Shown here: one piece after another, positions 32,735-44,689 of the stretch
Position numbering within the stretch: the stretch's first letter is position 1
Layout: each line of letters begins with the position of its first letter
NCBI GenBank assembly: GCA_029204225.1
Contig: CM055108.1
Coordinates: 12,401,955-12,465,954, forward strand
From: Diphasiastrum complanatum
Lineage: Eukaryota > Streptophyta > Lycopodiopsida > Lycopodiales > Lycopodiaceae
DNA length: 64,000 bases
Direction: 5' to 3'
Position numbers and translations under genes: made by a program
The notes under the pieces: generated by a model
Database searches by the model: none
The model's input: only the letters and a program-made list of their open reading frames with translations
Told to the model about the DNA's origin: nothing

Positions 32735-33387
32735 TGTGAAAAACTCAGATCCAAAAGATGCTAAAGTTTCATAAAGATCTTGGCCATGGAAGTTATGCAC
32801 ATCTAGATTGAAAAAATGATAGAAATTGTGATGTTAAGCATACTAAACATCAACTAAACATCAAGATCTGATCATAAGCTTCCACAAACAGAAACTTGCT
32901 GTCCCTGTCCGTACTTCAGAGCCTACAACCTGCATTTCACACGTGTGAAGCCATAGCAACAAAGAAATCACAATTCTAGTGGCTAGAATGCAAGATATGA
33001 ACAAAAAAGTGAGAGAGAAGAAGATGGATCTTCAAAGAGCATAACATTCATTCAATAGAATGAAAATGAGATGTGTACATACTCGTGGAGATGGCTATTT
33101 ATAGCAGCCATAGTGCCTCTTGGCCACTTGTCTTATGATAGGCTAAAATTGGGGTCCAATAGGATTCACCCATCTACCTAGAAATTTGGTCAAATAGGAA
33201 TGCACCAAATTATGAGCCAATAGAAGAGCTCCACACTCGACCTCCTCTAATTAATGTGACCTCAAAAGTAGTGTACACATACTTTGGGCCTCTACATACA
33301 TGTATGAACCTATCTCTAACTTTTATTTGGCCATAGGCCTACAAAATCTCAAGTTAGGAAAATACTACTAGTTGACAATTTTTCACA
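32735..33387 (-). repeat. Copia-B 5' LTR (promoter LTR)
   Basis: 653 bp. TATA box TATAAATAG on minus at 33095-33103 and G-box palindrome TTCACACGTGTGAA at 32936-32949. Since transcription runs leftward, the palindrome lies downstream of the TATA box, in the R/U5 part. Confidence 0.95.
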
Positions 33388-33951
33388 GAAAGTTTCTTTG
33401 CTAGATGATGGTGTATTGTCTATTGATTTAGGTGATCTCGGTGCACCTGAAATTGATGTCACCATTGCGAAATGTCTGATTGAAAAAGTGCCAATAGACT
33501 CTGGTTCCAACGTGAACATAATAACAGAAGACACAGTTCATGCTTTTACATTCAATCGACACAGTGAAATATCAAGTTAGCTGAGTCGACGCGACAAAAA
33601 CCTGTTGGAGAATTGAAGGATGTCACTGTTTATATTCTACAGAAACTGAAACTTACATTGCAACGATGTCGAGATACTTCTTTATCCCTTCATCCAAATA
33701 AATATTTTTTTGGTATGAAAGAAGGAATATTATTTGGACACAAAGTATCAAACAAAGGAATAGAAGTTGATAAAGATAAAGTCGAGCTTATAAAGAACCT
33801 CCAGATACCAACCAATCTACGTGAACTAAGAGCTTTCTTAGGACATGTCGGCTATTATCGGAGATTTATCCAAAATCATGCTTCTATTGCTACCTCTCTT
33901 ACACATCTACTCAAGAAACAAGCTGAATACTTGTGGACGAATGAACAGTAG
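33388..33951 (+). pseudogene. Gypsy protease and RT thumb, unit B (right part)
   Basis: Right target copy GAAAG, then frame 33398-33580 with protease V-P-I-D-S-G-S-N-V-N (catalytic Asp kept), a frameshift near 33550, and frame 33613-33951 with the thumb (I-P-T-N-L-R-E-L-R-A-F-L-G-H-V-G-Y-Y-R-R-F). As in the other units, the RT palm is absent between them. A TAG at 33949-33951 separates it from RNase H, as in A and C. Confidence 0.82.
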
Positions 33952-33954
33952 AAA

Positions 33955-34509
33955 GCGTTCGAAGAACTTAAGCAAAGCTTGATCAATGCTCCTATTCTGA
34001 GACCACCCAACTGGGCTATTTTATTTCATAGTTATGTTGATGTTTCTGCGTTTGCTATTGGCGTCTGTCTAAGTCAAAAGGACAATCAAAAGAAAGACCA
34101 TCCTATATACTATTCGCGTCATCAGCTTAGTGCCTCAGAGAAGAATTATTCGGCTATAGAAAGGAAAGCACTTGGAATGATTTTCACTATTAAGAAATTT
34201 CGGCATTATTTGTTGGGATATGCTTTCATTTTTCATGTTGATCATTATGCTCTAGAGTATCTTGTAAATAAACCAGATTTATCAAGATGAATTGCTCAAT
34301 GGGCTCTACTTCTGCAGGAATTCACTTATCAAGTAGAACTTTGCCAAGGAAAATATCATACGAATGCTGATTATTTATCAAGAAAAACTAGAAAACCAAT
34401 TCATGATGATTTTCCAGACGAAAATCTATTTGATATTTCATCCACTAATTCGTTATATTCTGATATTATTATTTATCTCAAGGATCAGATATATCCGGAT
34501 GGTTATGAT
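33955..34509 (+). pseudogene. Gypsy RNase H, unit B
   Basis: Frame 33979-34290 has Y-V-D-V-S-A-F-A-I-G, A-I-E-R-K-A-L, and F-H-V-D-H-Y-A-L-E-Y-L, three of four RNase H acidic sites. A TGA at 34288-34290 (Arg in unit C) stops it. The A-D-Y-L-S motif follows downstream at about 34367. Confidence 0.85.
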
Positions 34510-35595
34510 TTGGAGCAAAAGACAGTTTTTCAATATAAGGTAGCACCTTATACGATTATTAACAATGTCCTGTACAAGCTTGGTGCTGATCAGCAACTAA
34601 GAAGATGTCTCGAAAAAGGAGATATTAAAAAGGTTGTTCAAGCCTTACACTCAAAGGATGTTGGCGGACACTTTGCTTTAAAAAACGCTGCTAATAAGAT
34701 ATTGATTTCCAAGTACTGGTGGCCAATAATGTTCAAGGATGTATCAGACTATATTCGTTTGTGCGATCCATGCCAGAGATTAGGTAAGCCTACAAAAGCA
34801 ATGAATTGGCCGTTGACACCAATCCTGCCTCTTGCACCATTTGAGAAGTGGGGGATTGACTTTGTTGGTCCAATCAAACCTATGACTCAACATACTAAGT
34901 GTCGTTATATTCTTGTTGGAAAGGATTATGCTACAAAGAACGTTGAAGCAGAAGCGGCGAAACGAAATGATGCGACAACCGTCGCGGCGTTCTTATTCAA
35001 ATTTATAATCACAAGATATGGTTGTCCTCTTGAACTAGTAAGTGACAGTGGTACACATTTACTAAATGACACAATACGGCTTATCGTAACACAGAAAAGA
35101 TCGTTACGAACTTGTGTTGGTGTCACAATCAATCGAGATGATCTAGTACAAGTCATTCTTAATGGCTTGAAAGAAGACTATGAAAATCTCGTTCAATCCT
35201 TTGCTAGTAAAGAGTTATTCAACTTGGAGACTCTTCAAGGAATTCTTATCTTTGAAGAAGCTAGACAAGAGTATAAACTCTTGAGGATGGACAAGCTGTC
35301 TCTCAGGCATATTGAAGATGGCAAAGCTCTCTTTGTCAATAACAAGTACAAATCGAGGAGCAAGAATCACAAACCTCAAGCCTTCAACAAAGACAAAGCT
35401 ATGGACGAAGACAAAGATGGAGAAGAAGATGATTCATCTCATCCATCTACCTCCAAGTACAAGAAGAAAAGAGTCAAGTGTTTCTTTTGTGGCAAAAAGG
35501 GGCACTATGTCACTAAGTGCTTCAAGAAGAAGAATCAAGACAATCAAGCCAACACTATTAAAGAACATCCATTTGCAAATGAAGGAGAAGGATAA
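34510..35595 (+). pseudogene. Gypsy integrase fused in frame to copia gag, unit B
   Basis: An open 361-codon frame. Residues 1-190 are gypsy integrase: zinc site H47, H54, C85, C88, then D117 (G-I-D-F-V-G) and D179 (V-S-D-S-G). Residues about 200-361 are copia gag with knuckle C324, C327, H332, C337. Compared with unit A, a 166-bp deletion with GGCT at both ends (A 3282-3285 and 3448-3451) removed the third catalytic residue region and brought the two parts into phase. A stop seen in A and C just after it reads Leu here. The first codon is not ATG (TTG). Probably chance, with no evidence of expression. Confidence 0.75.
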
Positions 35596-36215
35596 TTCAT
35601 GGTGTCAAGTTTCTCCTCTACACCCTTCAATGATGTATCTTGTCTGGCATGTAGACTCTGTAGTATGACGAATTGTTGTCATAACCTACCAGAAATCTTT
35701 GATCGGCTTTCTCATCAAGCTTCTTTTGAAACTTATCAGGAATATGTGCATAAACTACACAACCAAAGATTCTGAGGTGAGACAGATTGGGCTTTCTACC
35801 CCACCATAGCTCATGTGGTGTCATGTGTGGGACACCAAACTTGCCTGTTCTGTTTTAGATATATGCGGCTGTAGCTACTGCTTTAGCCCACAATGCCCTG
35901 GGAGACTTCGAGTAGGCCATCATGCATCTGGCTACTTCCATCAGGGTCCTGTCCTTTCATTCAGCAACACCATTGTGCTGCGGTGTGTAGGCTACAATTC
36001 TTTTGTGAATGATGCCACGATCATTGCAGAAGTGAGTGAAGCGATTCAAGATGTATTCGCCACCTCGATTTGTTCTGATCTGCTTCACTTTGTTGCCTGT
36101 ACATCTCTCAGCCCAATTCACATATTCTATGAATTTATCAAGTGCTTCAAATTTATTCTGAATAAAATACACTCTGGCAAATTTGCTATAATCATCAACG
36201 ATAGATACTCTTCAC
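35596..36215 (-). pseudogene. Copia integrase fragment, antisense, unit B
   Basis: Minus frames 35957-36172 (Y-F-I-Q-N-K-F-E-A-L, R-G-G-E-Y, P-Q-H-N-G-V-A-E) and 35627-35824 (T-P-H-E-L-W-W-G-R-K-P, R-I-F-G-C-V-V-Y-A-H). The best preserved of the three copies, but the second catalytic Asp reads Asn (T-N-R-G-G-E-Y). Confidence 0.82.
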
Positions 36216-36575
36216 GATCTTGGTCTGATTGGTGTTTATATAAATTCAAAATTTTACATGTACTAATTTCTATTTCTATAAAATCGTTCCTATCAACCAT
36301 TCTCTCAGTCAAGCTTGCTCTGGTTCCATCCAGACTCGGATGTTGTTGGCAACTCCATTTTCTCTTCCTCAACAATCTCATAACATTCTATGAAATTGAT
36401 CCAGGATTCTGTAGGTCCTCCCATCTCCCCACTCCATCTCATAAAGTGACTTCCGTATTGGACTAGCTGAGAGAATACTTGGGAGAAATATTTGTTTGGT
36501 GGACCAATTTATAATAGCATCTATCTGATATAACCACGGTCTTCCAGATAATATTGAGTACAAAAAATCCAAGTA
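36216..36575 (-). pseudogene. Gypsy protease/RT-linker scrap, antisense, unit B
   Basis: Minus frames 36127-36381 and 36378-36572; the latter has S-I-L-S-G-R-P-W-L-Y-Q and A-I-I-N-W. Equivalent of 4641-4949. Confidence 0.55.
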
Positions 36576-36599
36576 ATTTCAGAGTTGATTCTTGTCTTT

Positions 36600-38140
36600 C
36601 ATAGAGATATTCATCTTCGAGTCAACTACAGCAAGATCGAAACAAATTTAGTTAAAATTTGTTCAATATTTAGTCTAGCTGCATGTTCAACGTGTTTCAA
36701 CTGTGTGTTCCAAAACGTCGATCCAAGCTTGAGCATGCAAGTTACAGATAACAAAATCTCCACTAACCAAATTTTTTTTGGGGGGGAGAGAGTGGATCTA
36801 TCCACTAGGAGCAGTTACATTGCCAACAACAACATCAGCAAGATCGATAGCCAAGGTCACAAACCAAAGACGAGAACGACAAGGCTAAGAAAGCAGATGG
36901 GAAATCCAAAAGGACTCAATCAGAAGAAGTACCCCAGTCACGACGAGGATCCTTCAGAAAAGAGAAGCAGAAGCATTGGGAAATCAATCTCGTTCTTCAA
37001 CCAGCCCTCTTGCAATACATCCGCATCCACTGTCACTACCTTCCATCTATCTGTTTGCCATCATTCTAGTGTTCATCTAAGAAATTCCCGTTTTTCAAAG
37101 ATAGTTTCGCCAAAGCACCTAAGAGTTCATTGCAAATGTCTTGCAGAGGACAACTACTACCTACATTGGTTGGTCATCCAAAAAAGAAGACCTAAGAAAG
37201 TAGGCGAAGCAGCATAACAAAATAAAGAGAAAGATCTAAGAAGTTGAGGAGGAAAGGACAAAACTTAAGCAGCAAATAAGTCAGATCGATCTTGATGAAA
37301 AGAAACTCTCTGGAACAATGATAATCGAATCCCCTCCTATGAATTCCGAAGATATCCAAAAGTAATGGATGAATGGAAAAAAAGAGCTGTAAAAAAAAAA
37401 AAAAAGATGAAGACAACCGTGAACCTATAGAATAAAGTGAGCTCCTCACTGGTCAAAGCTCAACATTGTGGCTACAAGTGTAAAGCTATTAGTTCCTTCA
37501 CCCTTCCACCAAGCCTTCATCGTTTCCCTACCATCACCAAACCATCTGTCCAAATCTGTTCCTACCACCAATGTGTTGATGGTCCATCTCCTTGAAGACT
37601 GTTAACCAAGGTTTGTGCAACCTATTAATCAAAGATTCTCCTCTTCACATCAAGAAAAGAGCATTGACAAAACTGGAATTTCAATTGAGAGAAGAACTGT
37701 GAAAACTCTTAGAAGCAAAATGGAGGATACAGACCTCCCAGAAGTTAGTACCTACCAAAAAATTAATGATGAAATTGTCAATGGCATATACAAGTGATAA
37801 AAGAAAAAGACACGCGGGATGCAGTTAGGCATGCAAGTTGTGAAGCTGCTGGGAGCTCTCCAATTTTGAGAATGTCAACCACTTGTAGCAATAAGACATT
37901 CTGGTTACATTGCAGCAAACAATTTTTGTGATAAAGACTGGCAGCAATAAGCACTTGGTTTTATGCAAGCGAATGAGAATCTACTATTCTCCAAGTGACA
38001 ATCGAAGATGCCAATGCGGAAGCGGAGCGACATCATTCAATTTGAGTTGCAGTGACATTAGGGGTGGGATGATGTTGGCTGATTTTGACGAATCCCCAAG
38101 ATACTCGACCAGAGCTACCCACGAGCACCTCTCACCTTAG
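36600..38140. other. Unrecognised repeated region, unit B
   Basis: Counterpart of 4950-6540. The longest frame (36585-37217, 210 codons) is broken in the other units, so coding is unlikely. A run of T then G (36772-36786) and an A-run near 37391-37405 vary between copies. Confidence 0.5.
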
Positions 38141-38239
38141 ACCGAGGAGGTCTCTGAGAAGACGAGACAAACAAAGACTGAGAGCCAAGAAGTACTAGTT
38201 AAGAATGACAAGCAAGAACTATGTAAGCCTCATAGTAAA

Positions 38240-38640
38240 TCCCGAAAGATGGAATGACCATGTAGGAACTAGTATTTCTAGGCAAAGTAATAAATGCAAG
38301 TAGACCCCTCTTAAAGAAAGTAGAGTGAGCCACCTTTTAATGGTAACCTCTAGTGGAGAGCATTATTCCACTTGTAATATGTGAAATGTGGACATGCCAC
38401 TATATTGCCACCTAAGGAAGTCTCTTGTTTATTTAAGAGACTCACCCTTTGTAGAAGGGAGATTTTTGTGTAATGCATCTTCTCCATGTCCAAATGAGAA
38501 GTGCCTCCACGAGTTTGGTGCATCCTTTGAGCTCCTTGATGTTGATTGCTTTCTTGAGTGATTCTCTTATGATCATGCCCTTCCATCCCTTGTGTAGGGT
38601 TGGAGATTTAGTGGTGGATTATGTTCTTGCTTTCCTAGTT
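38240..38640 (+). repeat. LTR-like block, unit B
   Basis: Complete version of the block truncated in A. TATA-like tttatttaag near 38430, then a T/G-rich region to about 38640. No matching partner defines it as an LTR. Confidence 0.4.
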
Positions 38641-38649
38641 GTGGATTAG

Positions 38650-39722
38650 GTGTGGATTAATATAGGAATCAACATTCAGGTAAACTATTGAGGCTAGAAA
38701 TATGGTATAAATCTTGTAGATTCTTGACATTCTAGTGCTTGATGTTCTTGGGATGTCCAAGAATTAAGAAATGAGTGTTTTTTGATTCTTGGACTTCTAA
38801 AATGCTGTTAGATTAGTTTAGTTCTGTGAATTAATGTATGTGTAGAATAGTTTTAATGTTTAAGATCTGATTAAAATTCGTTTTTACAATATAAAGTAGC
38901 ATTTCATGGCATTTCAACCACTCTACACGTTGATTTCTTGGTTGAATGCATGATCTGCAAGAGTGAATGCCGTGATTCGTCCTCTGACAGGCGCAGGACA
39001 ATACTGCCACAATTACCAATCCCTTTCTGTCTAATTTGGGCTTTGAATAAAGAACGTTAATTCCAAGAAACTACCCAACGTAGCCTAGTAATAGGCAGAG
39101 GCTGTTCTGAAACCAAAGAAGAAGTAAAGAAAAATCAACTGATTCTCTAGAGTAGGAAATCAGTGAATACTTTCACATAGCAGAAAGGATTAAGCACCAA
39201 GAACCACCACTGATAATCAAACTAGGTAGCAACCAATTAGTCACCTAATGACACAGGGAGGTGTGCAAGAGAGAATCTATCGATTGAACTTTCAAAGGCA
39301 CACATGCAAACTTGCATGCATGTTTTTGGAGCTTCATAGTGGGAGAGGAAGGAAATCATATTCCCTTTGCTCCTTCAATCATGCCTTTTACGCCGATAAA
39401 TCTTGTTATGAAGTATGATTCTATGCTCTTGTTTGTGTGCATGAAGTGCTTAGTGATCAAAGCTTGCTTTTGGGGTGCATGCATGAATGTTTTTTTACAC
39501 TCAGTTGTAGGTGTTCTTTGGTTGAAACCTACAAGCAAAGTAATCTGTGCATGTAAAGAACATAGAACTGTTGGACTGTAAATCAATTGTAATGGTTGAT
39601 CAGCAGCATAAGATTGCTTGTGAGCTTTGGTTGTTTCTAGAACTTTTTCTGTGAATTATAAAACTAGTTGGGAACTGCACTAGAAGCTGTAGGAAACAAG
39701 AGCAAACAAGTAGGGTGCTCAC
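38650..39722 (-). other. Flank 3' of NF-YB, unit B
   Basis: Present in B and C (58270-59250), deleted in A. On the minus strand it follows the NF-YB frame, so part may be the former 3' UTR. A short frame at 39312-39581 recurs at 58965-59234 but no family is recognised. 39656-39760 holds about 90 bp that unit C lacks. Confidence 0.4.
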
Positions 39723-40335
39723 TCATATGTGGTATATTTGCATCGACAGTCCATACAATGCCATCATGGGATGTTGCCCATAGATCTGAGGCTGGATGTA
39801 TGGAGAATTATGCATCACTGGAACCGCAGAACGATGAACTCCCCCATTATGGCCTCCATTTGGGACTCCATGAATTGCTCCCTCCTTCACACGCGCCGCT
39901 GCTGACTGATTCCTCTGCTTTGTCATTGATACCTTTTCCCCCTCCGGTTCCCTGTATCTTTGAAGATACACTTTCAGGGGCTCCACATAGTCTTCAACCC
40001 CTAAAGTGTTCATTGCCCATAGCAGATCATCACCATGGATGGTTTTTCGATTCTCATGTTGGCAGTTATCTGACGCCTCCCCTGTTATGAAGCTTATGAA
40101 CTCGGAAACACATTTTTGCACTATTCTTGACATCCTTGGAGGTTTTCGCATTATATGGAAGGTCTTTCTTCATGAAGTGGCCTACATTAGCTATGGTCAG
40201 AAGCTGGTCTTGGTCTCGGAGGGAAGAAGACTCACGACCACCTCCATACTGGCCCCTAGAGTCATTTTTTTAAGGGCCACTGCTGTTAGGGTTACCACCC
40301 GACCTCTCTACTAAACCCCCATCGTTGTCTGCTAA
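39723..40335 (-). pseudogene. NF-YB pseudogene, unit B
   Basis: Same structure as the unit A copy: start position TTA (40333-40335), an in-frame stop near 40270, the frameshift near 40122, then an open part (39723-40151) with the histone-fold core. The C-terminus is longer than in [14 protein letters not shown], a Gln/Met-containing tail seen in plant NF-YB proteins, then a short divergent end. In the overlapping domain only two differences from A were seen over about 540 bp. Confidence 0.88.
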
Positions 40336-40439
40336 GCTGGAAATTCAAGCAAAAAATTCAGACGAGAATCTCAAGGTAGGGCTTGAAGCTAGGGTTTGAA
40401 GCTAGGATGATTTCAAAAATTTGAAGTGCCAAGGAGGGC

Positions 40440-41666
40440 TTGTGCTTGTTAATTAGCTTAGTTACGGTTTCCATGGTCTCCGGCTTGATTATTCAAACTG
40501 GAAATGTGCGATACAATAGTCCAGGCATGGTTAAGGGTGAAGAAGAGAGGTTTAAGAGTATGGGAGTAAAAAAGGCCCTCACCACCACCACCATCACTAC
40601 CACTTTCATAAATATACAACTCATTACTTCCTTACCTATCCATTCCACCATTCCCCAGTTTTGTTTTCCAACCTCCCATCCTCGACCCACTGAGTTCCCA
40701 AACCTCCAAGACCGTGACAGCATGTCAGAGAGAGCTATGCAATCCTTGAAGTGGCATGATGAGGCCTCCTACCATCTTCATTGGTTAGTAGATCAGTTGG
40801 TGAAAACAGGGGGAGGAGCTCAAGGCAAAGAACCAGGAGCTACAACGCAAAGATGCCCAAGCTGCAGGCATCCTTGAAAGAAATCAGTGCTGAATAGGCC
40901 AAGAGACAAGAGGAGCAAACTAAGTTCTCAACTCAACTTCTGTCTCTACAACAAGTGCAAGACCAGCTCAGCAAGGAGTTGGTCCTCGTGTGCCACTACA
41001 AGGATGTTGGCATCGGCTGTCTGCGTAATCCTGCCATGGGTTCCTCCCCTTACACCCAGTTATCCCACTCACTCTTTCTTTTTCACGAACAATTATTATC
41101 CTTCCTTCCCTCATTTTTTGCCTTCTACTTATTCGACGACCTCCACCTTTAACACCATGACTACCACATCTTCTTTTAAGTTTGATGATAATTTTTTGAA
41201 GCAATTTATTTCACCAACAACTGCACATAACCTCATCACTAACCCACCACCCATCACTCGTCCACTAACTTCACCACCTTCACCTGACACCCAATCACTT
41301 GAGTTTAATTCTCCAGATCAAACCCTAGCACTTGGCGAGAATGTGTCACTCTCAAAGGGACTTTCCTCAATTCTTCCAGGGAGCAATAGTGACACTTTTG
41401 TTGGACCAACGCCTGAGGAATCAACCTTAGATCTGCAACGTAAAGCGAAGTTCCAAGATACCAAGAGTGTCACAACTCTACATGACTATTTGGCAAGGCC
41501 TTCAAGGAAGTTGTCCGAGAAATCCAAAAGAAAGATCCGGAGACAATTTGACGATCGAAAGGAGTCCGAGGATTTTTGGAGAACATATAAGAGAAAAGAC
41601 TGGGGAGGTTTAAAGAAAGTGACTAATGAAGATTACCCCAAACTCAGCAGCTTAGTAAATGCCTAG
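40440..41666 (+). pseudogene. Unrecognised decayed coding region, unit B
   Basis: Counterpart of 7543-8769 with the same TGA between the 145- and 259-codon frames. One residue differs in the second frame (Ser for Thr near the end). That identity fits recent copying and does not show selection. Confidence 0.45.
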
Positions 41667-41783
41667 CGACCACACCCCTCTTTGAGAATCATAATGTTGT
41701 TGAACAATCATGAACAACTCCAAGAGTATCTCAGGGCACCAAGTTGGGCTCACTTGTATTAAACCTTCGATTCTTGTGAACAA

Positions 41784-41785
<2 letters not shown>

Positions 41786-41830
<45 letters not shown>
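41786..41830 (+). repeat. (CT)n microsatellite, unit B
   Basis: Pure CT run of 45 bases, shorter than the 63 bases in unit A although the flanks are almost identical. Confidence 0.98.
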
Positions 41831-41832
<2 letters not shown>

Positions 41833-43788
41833 GGATGATAAGTAGTTATAACTAACCCTATTATGCTTAGTTTACAACTCAACGGAAGAACACACTGTTC
41901 AGGTGGGCCTTTTTGTCTAAATCACCTTATCTAAACCCAGACTATGAATATAAACATTGATTGTAAGCGAATAATTCACCCTAAATATAATGGACAGGAT
42001 TTATTACTGGAAGAAACTTCTTCCACAAGCCAAACTGGATGGGCTCTATGGAAGACTATATATAGAGCATAAACCATACCCATTGTCACCATTACAGCGA
42101 TTGAATAGGAGTTCACTACTTTCTTTTTCCTCTTGTCTACAAGTGAGGTGATGGGTACCCACCATAGCCGTATGTCTCTCTTGACTTCATGCTCTTTATC
42201 TTTGTAGTTTACCATTTTATGATGGATTATTCATGCTTAGATTCATCATTGGACATCGAGCTATGGTACATCTTTTTGGTAGCCTTTATGCGTGCAGAAG
42301 CAGCGCTGGCTTTCCAACCATAATTAGCATCGTTTACAACACATGCAATATTTAGAATAAAATAAAAATATCAAAAACTTTCCTACAGGGTCAGCGCTGG
42401 TTTTTCAGAACTCTACGACCTTTTCCGAGCTTCTTTGTATGCAAAGAATGCAATATATATTTTAGATGTTGTGAGTAAAAGTAAACTTTTGGTCAGCGAT
42501 GGACCATGAGCTTTCATGTATTGTTTGTAGCGTTAATTTACTAGCATTGAAAACCAGCGATGGGCCTTCGGTTGACTGGAATGAGGTGGTTTTTATCTCT
42601 ATCTGCATTCCATTTATCAGATTATAGACTGTTGGTACAACGATTTGCTACAAGGAAAACATTCACATGTTGCTTGAAATGGTAGACTTGTTTAACATAC
42701 AATTACCAGGTTGATAAAGCAGGTTCAAAGTAGAGTGAATGCATGCTGATTCGATTAGACACACATGTCGCACACACACACACACAGTCATATAGGTTTT
42801 ATGCTTACACATTTTTAGAGCTGAAATACACATTTGACAAACGAGCTGATTGAGATCTTCGCTCATTAAAGGTCAAATTAATCTAATGTGGTGTAATATG
42901 TTCTGTTACAAAAACAAACATTAGAATCTGAATGCAGTTTGTTCCGCTATCCTATTGCACATGCTTGTTTGTCGATTTCTTAATTATATTTTAATGTGAA
43001 AGTTGCATTTTGAGGGTGCTGTTGATACTATAAGAAGAGTATATGTTTTCAGTATATCAGCTTTCCCTTCACATTGCATTACCATTAATCAAGGAGTGTC
43101 TAATAATCTGATTTGCATAGAATTATTGATATTGGATCGAATCTAGCGATAGATATTAGACTAATATTGATTCACATTCCTTTAATATTTCCTTGAAGCT
43201 TCAAGAAGATCGTGATCAGATCTGAGTTTCTTCAATAACTGACAAAAATATAACAGGAGCTTACAAGTACAGTGGCGTGTCACGGAAGCAGAAACAACAT
43301 TAAGCTTTGGGAAATGCGAGAGAGAGAAGGTTGAAATCAAAGTCAATTCAGAAAGTTTCCAATAAACTCTTATCATCTTTTTTCTTCTGCGTCAAATTTG
43401 ATTCACCCCGCACTCGCAAGAAGATGGCATTTTGGATGACTCGGCTAGAGTTCTCTGATCTTTGCATCTTGAATTCAACTGTTTCCTGAGTGCCATTACA
43501 GATTTTGTTTTTTAGTTTGTTGAGATAGTTGGAATCAAGCTTGGGCATGCAGCTGCGCCACCTGTGAGATACAATGAATCAGGACCCCACAATCACAATG
43601 ACAGTTTTGGTGAGGAGATACGGGACTCACTTACTGTTGTCACTGTGGGCTCAATCGCCAGAGATCAGGTTCTGTTGTAAAGAGAATGCAATTTGTGCAG
43701 TTTGCCTTTGGGGGTACAAAAAGGAAGATCCTTTATGCTAATATCCACCACTGGATTCGATCCAAAGCAATTTATTTGACACTCTCAT
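41831..43788. other. Non-coding tail of the unit, unit B
   Basis: Counterpart of 8952-10908 with about a dozen substitutions by eye. No gene seen. 42272-43083 forms the left arm of an inverted repeat with 43790-44592. Confidence 0.6.
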
Positions 43789-43789
43789 G

Positions 43790-44592
43790 GTAATGCAATG
43801 TGAAGGGACAGTTGATATACTGAAAACATATTCTCTTCTTATAGTATCGATGGCACCCGCAAAACGCAACTTTCACATTAAAATACAATTAAGAAATGGA
43901 CAAACAAGCATGTAAAATAAGATAGCGGAACAAACTGCACTCAGATTCTAATGTTTGTTTTTGTAACAGAACATATTACACCACATCAGATTAATTTGAC
44001 CTTTAATGAGTGAAGATCTCAATCAGCTCGTATGTCAAATGTGTATTTCAGCTCTAAAAAAGTGTTAGCATGAAACCCATATGACTGTGTGTGTGTTTGT
44101 GTGTCTAATTGAATCAGCATGCATTCACTCTACTTTGAACCTGCTTTATCAACTTGCTAATTGTATGTTAAACAAGTCTACCATTTCAAGCAATATGTGA
44201 AAGTTTTCCTTGTTGCAAATTGTTGTACCAAAAAAATATAATCTAATAAACGGAATAGAAATAAAAAAAATCTCATTCCAATCAACCGAAGGTCTATCGT
44301 TGGTTTTCAATGCTAGTAGGCCGCAATTAAGGTTACCAATAGTATACAAAAGCTAATGGTCCATCGTTGACCAGAAGCTTACTTTTCCTCACAACATCTA
44401 AAATATATATAGCATTCTATGCATACAAAGAAGCTTAGAAAAGGTCGTAGAGTGTTGAAAAACCAGCACTGGCCTTGTAGAAAAGTTTTTGATAGTTTTG
44501 TTGTAATCTAAATATTGGATGATGTTGTAAACGGTGCTAATTATGGTTGTAAAGCCAGCATTGCTTCTGCATGCATAAAGGCTACCAAAATT
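43790..44592 (-). repeat. Inverted copy of the unit tail (right arm)
   Basis: Reverse complement of 42272-43083 with scattered differences (roughly one in ten bases). The arms are separated by about 706 bp. Missing from unit A through the GGTA-flanked 1,164-bp deletion. Confidence 0.88.
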
Positions 44593-44689
44593 TCAACATG
44601 CTCTTCGCACTGCTCGAGGTTTACTTCCACCGCTTGTATAGCCTTTTGTGTCTCCCTTTGAATCTTTGGTGACAAATCAACGACTAGTT

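Larger units (their letters stand above)
27527..33387 (-). mobile_element. Copia-B, complete young Ty1/copia element with TSD
   Basis: 5,861 bp on the minus strand, with two 653-bp LTRs that differ by one base by eye (T at about 27689, C at about 32897). The target duplication GAAAG lies at 27522-27526 and 33388-33392. It has a primer site, polypurine tract, TATA boxes and one uninterrupted 1,316-codon gag-pol frame. It landed inside the already dead gypsy chimera of unit B. The near-identical LTRs indicate a recent insertion, after the triplication, since units A and C have an empty site. Confidence 0.97.

Noticed and set aside
36585-37217. 210-codon plus-strand frame in unit B as a host gene
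   Set aside because: Broken in units A and C at several places and no domain; the region is a diverged repeat.
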